Notes: a model not told the origin generated them from the letters alone. 64,000 nucleotides of DNA from Hyaloscypha bicolor E (GCF_002865645.1 NW_020194512.1:3327183-3391182), one strand, 5' to 3'; numbered from the stretch's first letter, positions 50,559-62,734 are shown. Numbers and translations are program-made.

Positions 50559-51974
50559 ATGGAGAAGTTTCACGGATTCAAGGCCTCGTCGTCAAATTGG
50601 AAGCCAAATTTGGGTGGACGATTGCCCAGGCAAATACAAAGAGCTTTGCCCATCTACGCTGGTGTCATTCTCTTCATCCTCTTTCTCTCATACGGCAACT
50701 CTTTTACGCCGAAGTTCGAAGTCGCCCATGTAAAGAAGCGCAGTGTCAACGGGCAGAAAGTTCTGGGTGCGGATTCGTTAGCTCAGAAATCGCCGACGAG
50801 GTTTCCGAAGAAGATTTGGCAAACGTGGAAGATTGATCCTCTCGGCTTCGAGGACAGAGATTTGACCTGTGCGCGGACTTGGACACAGAAGAATCCAGGT
50901 CATCGCTACGAGGTGCTGACAGACAACAATGACCTCTATTACGTTGAAACGCATTTCGGCCCGGAGGGCATCAACCGAAGCGACATTGTTGAGGTGTACA
51001 AAGCGCTGACTGCGAAGATCATCAAAGCGGATCTCCTGCGGTATCTGGTCATGTATATAGAAGGTGGAATCTATGCGGACATTGACGTGGAGGCGTTGAA
51101 GCCAATTGATCGCTTCATTCCCGAGCGGTACAACGAGGGCGACATTGACATGGTCATTGGCGTCGAAATCGACCAGCCCGACTTCATTGCCCACCCAATC
51201 CTGGGCCCGAAATCAATGTCCTTCTGCCAATGGACATTCATGTGCAAGCCTGGACTTCCAGTCATGATGCGCCTTGTTGAAAACATCATGATTTGGCTCA
51301 ACGAATTATCGAAGAAACAAGGCGTCCCGATATCCGATCTGAAACTCGACTTCGATGAAGTGATTTCCGGGACTGGACCGTCGGCATTCACCGCCGCTGT
51401 TTTGGCAGAAATGAGTATCAAGAACGGTTATGAGGTGAAATGGGACACCTTCCACAACATCCCTGAGTCTAAAGTCGTCGGTGGCGTCTTGGTCCTCACC
51501 GTCGAAGCCTTCGCCGCTGGACAAGGACACTCCGACTCGGGCAACCACAACGCTCGAACGGCATTGGTGAAGCACCGCTACCACGCCTCCAAATGGCCGA
51601 CGGCTCACCCGCGGTACAAACACCCGGTGTACGGCGAAGTCGAGAAGTGCAACTGGGAAGTCGAGTGCGTGAAGATGTGGGACTACAACACCGCGTTGTT
51701 TGACGGCCTGACGGAGGAAGAAAAGCAGAAGCTGATTATCGAGAAGAACCAGGCCGATATGCAGAAGCAGGCTGAGGATGAAGCGTTTGCGAGGAAGTTG
51801 GAGGCGTATGAGGCCGCGAGGGCGGCGCAGGAGGTTGCAAATCCTGCCCCGGCTCCGCTGTTGCAGCCTGCCATGCAGATGCCGGTTGAAGCTTTCCCTC
51901 CAGCGCAGCCGCAGGGTTTCCCAGCTGCATTCCCGCCCGCTCAACCGGTAGCAGCTTTCCCTCCTGCCTTCTGA
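50559..51974 (+). CDS. DXD glycosyltransferase, OCH1-like type II membrane protein, 471 residues
   Basis: Golgi-type glycosyltransferase of the DXD sugar-binding (Gly_transf_sug, OCH1-like) family, expected to use a nucleotide sugar. The N-terminus is cytosolic (1-29), then one membrane segment at about 30-46, typical of type II anchors. The family motif F-P-K-K-I-W-Q-T-W-K is at 82-91; A-D-L-L-R-Y at 157-162 and G-G-I-Y-A-D-I-D-V at 169-177 supply the DXD metal site (D174, D176). N139-R-S is a possible N-glycosylation site. After the catalytic part comes a Glu/Lys/Gln/Ala-rich helix (about 390-432), then a Pro/Ala/Phe tail with F-P-P-A-Q-P and A-A-F-P-P-A repeats to the end, unusual for the family. 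The start is the first ATG (CAAGATGG); upstream only TTG exists. It is intronless. Sugar and acceptor are inferred only by family. Confidence 0.88.
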   Translation: MEKFHGFKASSSNWKPNLGGRLPRQIQRALPIYAGVILFILFLSYGNSFTPKFEVAHVKKRSVNGQKVLGADSLAQKSPTRFPKKIWQTWKIDPLGFEDRDLTCARTWTQKNPGHRYEVLTDNNDLYYVETHFGPEGINRSDIVEVYKALTAKIIKADLLRYLVMYIEGGIYADIDVEALKPIDRFIPERYNEGDIDMVIGVEIDQPDFIAHPILGPKSMSFCQWTFMCKPGLPVMMRLVENIMIWLNELSKKQGVPISDLKLDFDEVISGTGPSAFTAAVLAEMSIKNGYEVKWDTFHNIPESKVVGGVLVLTVEAFAAGQGHSDSGNHNARTALVKHRYHASKWPTAHPRYKHPVYGEVEKCNWEVECVKMWDYNTALFDGLTEEEKQKLIIEKNQADMQKQAEDEAFARKLEAYEAARAAQEVANPAPAPLLQPAMQMPVEAFPPAQPQGFPAAFPPAQPVAAFPPAF

Positions 51975-52256
51975 GGGGCTGGACTCGGTTGTTGCGAATG
52001 AAAAATTCAATGGGGAAAAAGGAGAAGTTGAAGCCGGGAGAGTGGAGAAGGCGCTTCATCCGCTCCTCGGGTCTGGGGGGGTCCTGGGGGTGAAGCATAT
52101 GAACGATTCATGATTTCTGGTGTATGGGGGCGGCAACTTAGAGGCAATCTTATCATAGCAGCATTATGGCACAATCAAAGAAATCAAATTAGAACACCAA
52201 CCTTTTTGATCTCTGGAACGCGTGCTTCCCCGTGATCTTGACAACGCAATAGCTGC
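51975..52256. other. 3' flank of glycosyltransferase
   Basis: Ordinary-composition untranslated or intergenic DNA. A G-rich run at 52070-52090 is the only notable feature. Confidence 0.4.
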
Positions 52257-52601
52257 TTGATTTGCTCTGACCGGCTGCTATGGGCATTGCCCCCTTGGTT
52301 CTCTGACTTGAGGAATTACTTGACAGAGCACCGGGAAGAGATTGGGAACACCTACCTAAGGTACGGATGTACTGACTTCGTATATCACATGGGCATGTTC
52401 GTCAGAAACTGCCCGCCCTTGATGCCAATTAGTAGAAGTCCCAGACGTATTCGAGATAATGCATCTCACTATGGGATATTTGCTCTCCGGGAGACGCAGA
52501 TTAAGTTTCAAGGCTGGAAGGACGCTGGCTGGTCAGGAGACTGGCGTTGCCTCGATGAGCCGCCCCGCGTCCCAATTTCTTGGGCTGGCAGCAGCTACTG
52601 A
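52257..52601 (+). other. Open frame without ATG start, possible gene remnant
   Basis: A 114-codon open stretch with reasonably varied composition (R-N-Y-L-T-E-H-R-E-E, Y-G-I-F-A-L-R-E-T-Q-I-K-F) that begins at TTG. The first ATG is at 52392, giving about 70 residues. I do not recognise it. It could be an exon or fossil at the island edge, or chance. Confidence 0.2.
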
Positions 52602-53110
52602 TTCATTTTCAAAGAGACTTGAATGAAAGTCTTGGACAATTGCTTTCGTTGTGGTAGATTGGGCGCTAATATTTCCAATGAGGAGCTGGAAGAAAGGGAG
52701 GATGAGGAGGTCAAGTTGGTGGTTACCGTGGTTGACTATTGCTTACCGAGGCCTATAACCCCTGTACTGCCAAACCCCCTATTTTTCATAATATTGCGCA
52801 TTCGTAAGTTGCACTTGACTTTCGAGATTTTTAAATAGAGTAATTATTTAAGTTCCTATTAATCTATTTAATTCTTTATTTAATTCTCTATAAATTTATA
52901 AGTACTATTTTTAGAAATTCTTATATAAGTAATTAAATAAAGGAAAATAAAAGTCGAGGGTGCATGAGCTATTTAGTGTCACAGTTCAGGTTTCGACGTT
53001 CTGGTCACCTGATACAGTCACCTGACAGGCACGCACGTGGTGCCGCGTAGCTATGGGAATGCGCATGGAGATATAACATGATCGGGTAAACCCAACATAT
53101 GGCCTTTAAC
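52602..53110. other. Island edge with GC-rich scrap
   Basis: A/T-rich from about 52840, interrupted by a GC-normal patch at 52955-53110 that contains TCACCTGA twice and the inverse of the 13-mer found near 17947. No gene is seen. Confidence 0.4.
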
Positions 53111-55205
53111 TTGCTTACTTTATAATTAATTATTTTATTCTTTTTTTATGAATTATTTACATATAAAATCGAGAAAGCTTATTAGATAATTAAATATAAG
53201 TTACTAGAGAAAATAAAATATACTAAATTATTTAAATACTAGATTTAATTAAATAGCTTTATTAGTTTTAAATAATTTTAAATAGCTTTAAAGAAAATTA
53301 TTAGTAAAATTATTATATAAATTATATAATAAACTTTATTATAAGATTTAAAGTTTAAAATTAAAAGTAATTAAAATAAGTATTATTTAAAATAAGTATT
53401 ATTTAAAATAAGTATTATTTAAAATAAGTATTATTTAAAATAAGTATTATTTAAAATTAAAATAAGTATTATTTAAAATAAGTATTATTTAAAATAAGTA
53501 TTATTTAAAATAAGTATTATTTAAAATAAGTATTATTTAAAATAAGTTATTTTTTAATTATATAAAATAATATTATTTCTTATATTTATTATTAATAGTT
53601 TATATTAGTTTTATATTATATTTAAAATATATATAATAGATAAGACTTACTTTAAAGGCTTTAAAAAAAAGAGATTTTTATATCTTTAAGCTTTTCTTTT
53701 TTTAATATTAATAATATTATTTTAATTTTAAAAATTATTTATTTTCTTTTATTTATTTAATTTCTTTTCTTTTTAATTATATATTTTCAATTATTTTATA
53801 CTTGATTTCTTTTCTTTAATTTTAAAATACTTCTTAAATCTTTTTTAAATTATATATATATTTATTAAATTACTTCTATTATTTTTCTTATTTTTTAGTA
53901 TAAGTTTTTTATTTATAATTTTAGCCTTTATTAAGTAGTTTTAAGTAATATTATAAGAGGTTTAGTATAATATTTAATAATTATTTTATTTCTAGCTTTA
54001 TTTTAAGTTTATAAAATAATTATTTCTAATAATTACTTTTATAATAAATCTTGTTTTTTTTATATATTAATATTAATATATTAAAGCTTATTTAGAAATA
54101 CTTCTTTTATAAGAAATTAATTTTAGAATAATATTTAATATTAATAAGCTATAGTTTTTCTAATAATTTCTCTTTTATTATTAGTAATATTTACTTTTTT
54201 CATTTTTTTCTTTCTAATAATTTATTTTTCTTTATTTAAAATTAACTTTATATTAAAAATAATAAAAAGAAGTTTAATAAAATAAGTAATTTCCTTATTA
54301 ATAAATACTTATTTAATAATAGTTTATTTCTAAATTTTAATATTAATTACTTTTATATTAAAATATTAAAAATTACCAAAAATTATTAATATATTTGCTT
54401 TTTTAATATTCTTATAAAATTAAATTAAACTATACTTTATATAATTATTAGTTATATAACTTATTTTCTTTTAAAAAAAAGATTTTTTTATATCTAGTTT
54501 ATAAATATTAATAAAATAAAAAGATTATATTAATAATTAAGGAAAAAGCTAATTAAAAAATAATAATAAAGATTTATATAAAATTATATTTTTTTAAAAA
54601 AAGAACTATAATTTAAATTATAAAAATAATTATTTAAATACTTATTAATAAAAAGAAATTTTAATATAAAAAAATATAAGAAATTAATATAAAGATTTAG
54701 CTTAAATTAAATAAATAAAATATAATTTATAAATTAAATAATTAAAGTTTAAATAAAGGTTTTTTTTAAAAGTCTTATATAAAAGTTTTTATTTCTAATA
54801 ATATTTTAAAATTAAATATTTAATATAATTTCTTAATATATTATAATTAGACTAATTAATAATTTAAATATTTTTATTTTTATTAAATATAATTTTTAGC
54901 TAGTTTATTTTTTATTTTATAATTTAAAAAGCTTATTTTAATTTACTAAATTTCAAATTTATTAATATTTACTAATATATTTAAAAATTAAGCTATAATA
55001 AAACTAAAAGTTTATAATTAAATAATTTAAATTATGAAAAATATAATATTAATATATTTTATTTTTATTTCCTTAAACTAAATAATAAATAACTTATTAA
55101 TATAATTAAAAAAAAGCTTTATAAAACTTAATACTAGTATTATTAGAAATATTTAAATATTTTAAAATAAGTTTTATTTTTATTTTAAATATTTAGTAAA
55201 TATAT
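53111..55205. repeat. AT-rich degraded block
   Basis: No open frames. It holds a 16-bp tandem array (separate entry) and otherwise anonymous RIP-type DNA. Confidence 0.5.
53373..53538. repeat. 16-bp minisatellite, ten copies
   Basis: AAAATAAGTATTATTT repeats exactly: five copies (53373-53452), a 6-bp insert AAAATT, five more copies (53459-53538), then a partial unit. The copies are essentially identical, unlike the diverged surroundings, which suggests recent expansion. Confidence 0.9.
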
Positions 55206-55210
55206 TTAAT

Positions 55211-55554
55211 TATTAGTATAGTTATTCCTTTAGGAATTACGTATATAGTTACGGGATACGGGATATGGGATACGGGATACGGGATATGGGATACGGGATA
55301 CGGGATATAGATAACGGGATATAGATAATAAGATATAAGATATAGGATATAGGATACGGGATATAGTTATATAACCTTATATTCTATTAGTAACTTAACC
55401 GGTAGCTAGTTCCTATTAGGCTTAGTAGATTTAGGGATTATATATTAATACTATAATACTATAATCCTTACTTCTAAAGAATAACTTTACTAATCTTATA
55501 TAATTAGTATTTTATAACTATATAATAGTACTATATATTTCTAGTAAACTAATA
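55211..55554 (+). repeat. 5' LTR of Copia 3 (344 bp)
   Basis: Contains the clearest version of the heptamer minisatellite: consecutive GATACGG/GATATGG units from about 55255 to 55320, then 14-bp ATAGATAACGGGAT-type units. It is 35 bp longer than its partner, equal to five heptamers. Confidence 0.87.
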
Positions 55555-58500
55555 CTAATTAGTTTATATATATAGATTAAATAGTAAGAAGAATTAAGCT
55601 ATACTTACTCGAAATTCGGTTCTTTAGAAGTAAAGCTATTATTCTATATTAAAGAGGAAATAACTATTAATTACCTTTACCTGTAATTCGGTTCTATAGA
55701 GAGGAAAAGATACTTAATCTTACTAAGGCCCGACTAAGCTATATTAAAAGAAGGAAATAATAGTTGCCTTTACTTATAATTCGGTTCTATAGGGAGAAAA
55801 AATACTAATTCTTACTAACTACTAAATAGTTAGCTACTTAACTATCCAACTATCCTATAAAACCACCTTTTTTATGAAAAATCACTCTTCTTATAACTAC
55901 CTGAATATCTGGGGCTCTTAAGCTTTAGAACTATCGAGTTCTCCCGGAATCTCGATATTTTATTCCTTAAAATTCACTTCCTAAATTTCTTATTATAGAC
56001 GAAATTTTTACCTTAAATATAATAACTCCTATCTATCTACTTTATAAACTACCCTTCTTTTTACAAATCTACCCTTCTTATAAATTACTATACCTCAAAC
56101 TAGATATAAGTCTATAGAATATATAATAGTAAAACCCACTATAGTAAATAATTCCTTTATTAGATCTATCTAATCCGATTACTTTATTCCTATAGGAACT
56201 AATAATTTCAAGGAAATAGTAATAAAATAGTGATATAAAATCAATTTTAATACTGCTATAATATATAAGATATCTGAGTTCTTAGATACTAAGCTATTTT
56301 AATATATTTTCTATAAAATAGTTAATAATAATCTTTAGAAACTATTTAAATATAACTTTAAGAACTTTACTTATTAAAGAAACTTTAATAAGCTTGAATT
56401 CCTGGAGATACTATATCTATATAAGGTCCTTTAGTATAGTAGTATATATATATAACAGAATACTAGTACTCTTACTATTATAACTACTTTACTTTCTATT
56501 ATTAAAGAAGATAAATAATATATCTAGATAAATAAGAATCTATTAGTAGCTAGACCAGACCTTATTAAGAAACCGATTCTATTAGGCTTTATTACTCTTA
56601 TAAAGAATAAGTACCTAGAACCTATTATCTTTAATATTTCTATATTATTATTTCTTTTATTATTTCTTCTATTTCTGTATTCTATATTTTTACTAGATTT
56701 ATATACTAGTATAGAAGCTCTAGAAGCAAATAATATACTTTTACTAGTTCTACTACTTCTACTAGCTCTATTACTACTACTATAACTATATTCGAATACC
56801 CTCTAATTATTTTTGACTATAAAACTTATTAGGGAAATTACTAAGATTTATACTAAAGAATAAAAATATAATAGATCTAATAGTAATTTTAATTATAAAC
56901 TTACTATTTTCTTTAATATCTACTAATATATAAAGCTTTTATAAGAGGTACTAATATAAGCTTTTCCTATTATATTAAAGGAACTAGCTCAAGACTATTT
57001 CTATAGTAACTAGCTCTTTTAATATATATATAAAAAGGCTTATATTAATATCTATAGCTTTTTTAAAGGCTCTAGATTCGAATATCGAAATTTAGATATA
57101 TAGAATACTATTATATTAGCTTCTATAATAGCTAAATTCACGAAAAGAAAATATTTAAGACTATTTAATTACTAATTAATAAACTATATTAACTATAGTA
57201 TAGTTTTATATCTAATTTATTAAATACTAAATTTCTTTATAATAAAATTATTACCTTTTACTAAGGCTTCCAGATATATAAATATATAATTTCAGACCCT
57301 TCTATAAATCTCGGCTAGCTTATTAATAAGCTTTAGTTATCTATTATAATATATAAAAGCAAATAATAAGCTAATCCCGAAACCTTCTTTACTAATTAAT
57401 AATACTACTTTTAGAATTCTTTAAGCTATTATTTTTCCGGAAATTATTAATATAAATCCCACTATAATTTCGGAACCTATAATAACTACTTTAAGCTCTA
57501 TAATTATAATAATTATATCCTAAAATCGTATTTTATATATAAGAAGCCCGAATACCGCTTATAGAAGTATATATTAGAGAAATAAGAGACTGAGAAAGCT
57601 CGATTTAGAAATAGAAATATTTATTAGTTCAGATCCCGAAATACTTGCAACTTTAATAAATGCTTTAGTAGTATTTATATATAATATATTACTAAAGCTA
57701 AAGGCAAAGAGAGTAATAAAAATAGTAAGAACAAACTAGTAAATAATGCTTTTAAGGCTTTATTAGCGAAAATAAATAAAGAAAAAAAATATTACTCAGA
57801 TTTCTATTTTACTTTAGTTAAGAGCTTTTTAGCTACTTTTACTACTTTTACTCTACTAATAACTATAGCTAATACTCTTATAAATAATCTTATTTCCCTT
57901 TCTCTTATATATTAGATAATAAGTAAAAACTATATATTAGAACTTATTAAACCTTTAATAGAAGACGTCTAGACTTTTATAATTAATAGTATATTAAGAT
58001 ATAATACTTACTACTTTTATAGAATTATAATTAATACTAGAGCCTCTAGATATTTAACTACTAGTTCTGACTAATTCCAAGTTCTCTAGTAGACTAATAA
58101 TAGTATTAAACTTAATAAAACTACTAAAGGTTAAGTTAATATCTAGTTTAGTATTAGATTTATATCTTCTATTAGATCTATAATAGTAAGTATACTAATT
58201 AGGCAAGTATAATTTCATATTATACCTTTAAAGACTTTATTTTTGCTTAGCTTAGCTAATATAGACAAGCTAGAAATCTACTTTAATAATCTTACTAATT
58301 ATCTTATTACTTTTATTAGAGAATATATACTTATAATATAATATTTCGGATATTCTTTTCTGCTTTAGAATCTTATATTATAAAGCTTTATTTCCGATCT
58401 TTACTTATAACTTCTGCTTTCTTATAAAAGTTAAATTATAATATCTATACTATTGTTTTAGTTATCTATCTATTAGTAAACTCCGAAATATACTAGAATA

Positions 58501-61319
58501 AACAGGCTATAATATTAATATAAAAGCCCTTAAGTATCTTATAAAGTACTATAAATAATACCAGAAATATAGCTAATTATTCGAATAATTCAAGTTTAAT
58601 CTAAGAGATAATATTAGCTTTAACTACTCTATTATTATTAATATTTTCTATATTTTTAGTAAGCCTATACTTTATATTATTAATAAAGGCACTCGATATT
58701 AAGCCGGCTAATAGCTTTAGAATATTAATATAATATATATCTGAGACATATTTAAATAATACTAAATTAATAACTATTTAGGCTCTTTTAATTAGATTAT
58801 AGTAAATAGTAGAAAGTAGTTTACTAGTAAAGAGTTCACTTAGCTTATAAATACTATAGGAACTAAGATTAAGATTATTTCTATAGAAGCTTATAACTCT
58901 ATCGGAATTATAAAATACTACTATAGCCCGATCTAATATATCTACCTTATTATTATAGCTAAAGTTAATAGAATTAATAAGAATACTATATTTCAAATAG
59001 CTTTTAAAGCTATTAATAACTTTATAGGACCTGATAGTATTATTCTAATTCTTTTAGTTTATAATATTTTACTTTAAATAACTAAATATAATACTTTATT
59101 ACTTACTATATTATAGTAATTAGTAGTATTTAAAAAGGCAATAGTAGAAATTCAGAAGCTTTAAGCTAGATATTAAATTATAAATACTTTAAATACCCGA
59201 AATAGTTCTAGTACTACTAATATCTATAAACTATCTCTAAATTCGGATATTCTTATTTAATATAAAAGAAATACCGGTTAACCTAATAGTTAAAATGAAC
59301 TATATAAGCTAGTAGCTATTAATAGAGAGAACTATATACTAGTTCTACTATATAATAATATTACCTTTTACTTAACCTTTATAAAGCCCTTTTATATAGG
59401 GGATATTAAGGTTATTACTAATAACCTCGAACCTAAACCTGCTTCCGAATCTAATAGTAAGACTAAAAGTAATACAGGTATAATTCCTTCTAATATTTCT
59501 GCTATTCTACTAAAATATAGCAGAGAATGCCTTTATAAGACTCCGGATATTATAGTATTTCTATAGAATAATAAACTATACAAGAATTCCCGTTAAGTTA
59601 AAATTACTAGCCTTCTGAAAAAGAGTATATTTAAGGTTACTTTTAAATCTCAGATATTAAAAGAAGTATATATCTTTAACTTCCGGTTTATTAATAAGAT
59701 TAAGAATAAGAATATAGAGAGAGAGCTTAAAAAGTCGAGACTAGTTATTTAAGCCTATAATAATAGTAAGAAATATATAGTATTAATATAATTACTTACT
59801 ATTTAATATATTAGCTAGAGAATTATCCTTAATATTACTATTATAATAATAGATACTACGGAATTATATTTATATAATATCTTATAAGCTTATATCTAAT
59901 TAATAACTTTATTAATTATAATTTCTATATTAATCTATTCTATAAGCTTATTAAAAAGCTAAATCCAAAGGACGATTCTGTTCTAAAGATTATAAAACTA
60001 TTATATAATATACCGGAAGCTGGGAACTACTGGTTTAAGACTTACTATTCCTACTATATTAATAAGCTTTTTATAGAATAGTTAATTTATAACTCTTGCC
60101 TCTTCTATAACAAGTAACCCTTCGGAATTATTAGCCTTTAAACTAATAATATCTTATTTATCGGAACTAATAATTTTATAAAGGCAGAATAACTAAAGCT
60201 TTATAAAGCTAAGTTCTTGGCTAAGAAATATAAATCCCTTACTTTTAGCTATAATCTCAAGTTTAATAGAGATATTATTTATATAAATACTACTAAAATT
60301 ACTCTTATATAGGAATACTAGTATAAAAACCTTTAAACTATCTCTATAAAGAATACTATTACTATAAGTAATAGAAGTACTATTCGTTAAAATCTTTCTA
60401 TTAAAAACTAATATATTACCTAATATACTAGAGAAGTATATATTATATTAGTCTATTAACTAGAAGCTTTATATAACCTATTAATTACTATTTAAGCTAT
60501 TAATCTTTCGGAAACTAATATAAATATACTTAATAAGTATATTTAATAGCAATTTGAGAATACTACTAGAGGATTGAGATTCGTAAAGCTAGTAAAGAAG
60601 TTCTTATATTTAATCGTTTTTACAAATACTTTATTTATAAATAATAGAGATCTCTCTTCTCAAATCGAATATATTCTAGTTCTAGTAAATAGAACTAGAT
60701 ATACTAATATTATTTACTAGTTCTCTACTAAATATAAGAGAGTTACTAGAAGCGTTCTAGCTTCGGAACTCTATAGTATAGCTTACGGTTTTAATATAGG
60801 TGCTTTAGTCAAATCTATAATTAATAAAATACTAGAAATAGAACTACTACTAGTTATCTATATGGATTTGAAATTATTATATGAATACCTTATTAAATTA
60901 GGTACTATTCGAGAGAAATGCCTAATAATTAATATAATATATCTTTACTAGATATATAAATAACAAGAGATTACAGAAGTCAAATGGATTAAGAGAGAAT
61001 TAAATCCTACTAACTCTATAACGAAACCGAAGCTATTAAATGCCCTTAAGTACCTTATTAATACGAATATAATATAACTAAATATAAAAGAATAAGTTAA
61101 ATATAAATAGAGCAGGGAATAAATATATAGAATAGAAAGATATTATAGGAGGGGAAGTTATATATAAAAGGCTATAGCCTTTAGTATATAACTAAAACCT
61201 TAAAAGCAATATAGATATATAGTATTTGGGAGATCTGGTATTAGGCCGGATTAGAGAATTTATATATAATTAGAGGGAAGTACTATTTTCTGTTTTTTGT
61301 GTTTTTAGAGAGTTTCTAG
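55555..61319 (+). pseudogene. Copia 3 gag-pol remnant
   Basis: Same domain order as Copia 1. The reverse transcriptase catalytic pair is Asn-Asn at 60145-60150 in T-N-N-I-L-F-I context, again D-to-N by G-to-A. An RNase H segment (about 60640-61080) is still easily read, with M-D as in family members near 60860. The minus-strand open frame at 58778-58996 is the antisense of the integrase and matches the antisense frame seen in Copia 2. Stops from CAG, CAA and TGG are frequent, so it is dead. Confidence 0.85.
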
Positions 61320-61628
61320 TATTAGTATAGCTATTTCTTTAGGAGTTATATATATAGTTACAGGATACTGGATACGGGATATAGGTAACGGGATATGGGC
61401 AATAAGATATAGGATACGGGATATAAAATACGGGATATAGTTATATAATTTTGTATTCTATTAGTAATTCGACTAGTAGCTAGTCTCTATTAGACTTAGC
61501 AGATTTAGGAATTATATATTAATACTATAATACTATAATTCTTATTTCTAAAGAATAACTTTACTAACCTTATATAATTAGTATTCTATAATTATATAAT
61601 AGTACTATATATTTCTAGTAAACTAATA
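61320..61628 (+). repeat. 3' LTR of Copia 3 (309 bp)
   Basis: Starts TATTAGTATAGC after the internal GAGAGTTTC-type end and finishes AACTAATA against TTAAT. It has fewer GATACGG heptamers than the 5' LTR. Confidence 0.87.
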
Positions 61629-61633
61629 TTAAT

Positions 61634-61845
61634 TTTATTTATATTAATATTTATTTATAATTTTAAAAATTTAAATAAAAGTATTTTTCTTAAAAAGAAT
61701 ATTAATTATAAGTATTTATATAACTTTTATTAAAAGCTTTATTTAAAAAAATAATAATAAAGGTTTATAAATAAATTTATAAAAATAATAATAAATCTTT
61801 ATTTCTAATTAATAAAATTATAATAATTTAATAAATATTAATTAA
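61634..61845. repeat. AT-rich spacer
   Basis: Anonymous A/T-rich DNA between two Copia-derived sequences. No feature is seen. Confidence 0.4.
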
Positions 61846-62520
61846 TATTAGTTTACTAAAATATATTATATAATATATAATATATATATAATATTTAGTA
61901 TATAAATTAATAAAGTAATTAATATTTAAAAGTAAAAATTATAATATTAATATATAATTTTCAAATTTACTAAATCTAATAAAAACTAGTTATTAGTTAA
62001 ATTATATATAAAAAATAAAATTTTATAATTATATTTCGTTTTTTATATTTTATTATTTATATTTTAAATTATATAACTATTTATATAATTTCTAAAAATT
62101 AAAAAAATAGTATTTCTCTTTAATTATATACTAATTTCTTAATTCGGTCTAATACTAAACTTTCTAAATATTTTATATATTTATATATATTCTTTTATTT
62201 TATATTTCTATTTTATATATTTATTTTTTATCTAATATATTCTTATTTATATTCTTATTTATATTAATTAAATATTTAAAGGCATTTATTAGCTTTAATT
62301 ATATTATAAAATTAATAGAATTTAATTCTTTTTTAATTTATTTAATTTCTATAATAAAAATATATTCTATTAACTATTAGATATTTCTTTTAAATAATAT
62401 CTAATTTAATAAAATATTTATATAATAACTTTGAATTTATATAAATAATTAATAATGATTTTATTTCTAGTATTTTATTAATTATTAATTTAATTAAAAC
62501 TCTTATTATAATAAATAGTA
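61846..62520 (-). mobile_element. Fragment of a fourth Copia copy (3' LTR plus RNase H end), minus strand
   Basis: The left end TATTAGTTTACTA is the inverse of the family LTR end, followed by recognisable LTR sequence to about 62090. The stretch spanning the LTR start and internal junction (present in Copia 2 at about 36955-36990) is missing: the text jumps from TTTCT to AAAAATTAAAAAAATAG. Decayed internal sequence equivalent to the RNase H end of Copia 2 follows to about 62510. It is heavily A/T-converted and truncated. Confidence 0.65.
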
Positions 62521-62734
62521 TTATATAATTAATATAAATATAGTTTTAATTAAGGTTTTAAGCTTATTTTTAAAGCTTAATATTTTAGTAGTCTCAGCTA
62601 TATCTATTTACTTATTACTATATTTTATTACTATTTTTTTTAGTTTTAAATTCTTAAAATACAAAAAATTATTAATTTTTAAGCCTTATTTTATTATTTT
62701 ATTTCTACTATTATACTTATATTAAAGCTATAAG

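Larger units (their letters stand above)
55211..61628 (+). mobile_element. Ty1/Copia element 3, RIP-inactivated
   Basis: Complete 6.4-kb element with LTRs of 344 and 309 bp and a perfect target duplication TTAAT (55206-55210 and 61629-61633). It is colinear with Copia 1. It retains more G and C than Copia 1, so RIP was milder or its insertion later. Confidence 0.9.

Noticed and set aside
52623..52838. 71-codon ATG frame with C-F-R-C-G at its start
   Set aside because: Only two Cys are close together, so there is no finger. The C-terminal half runs into A/T-rich degraded sequence. No support for a gene.
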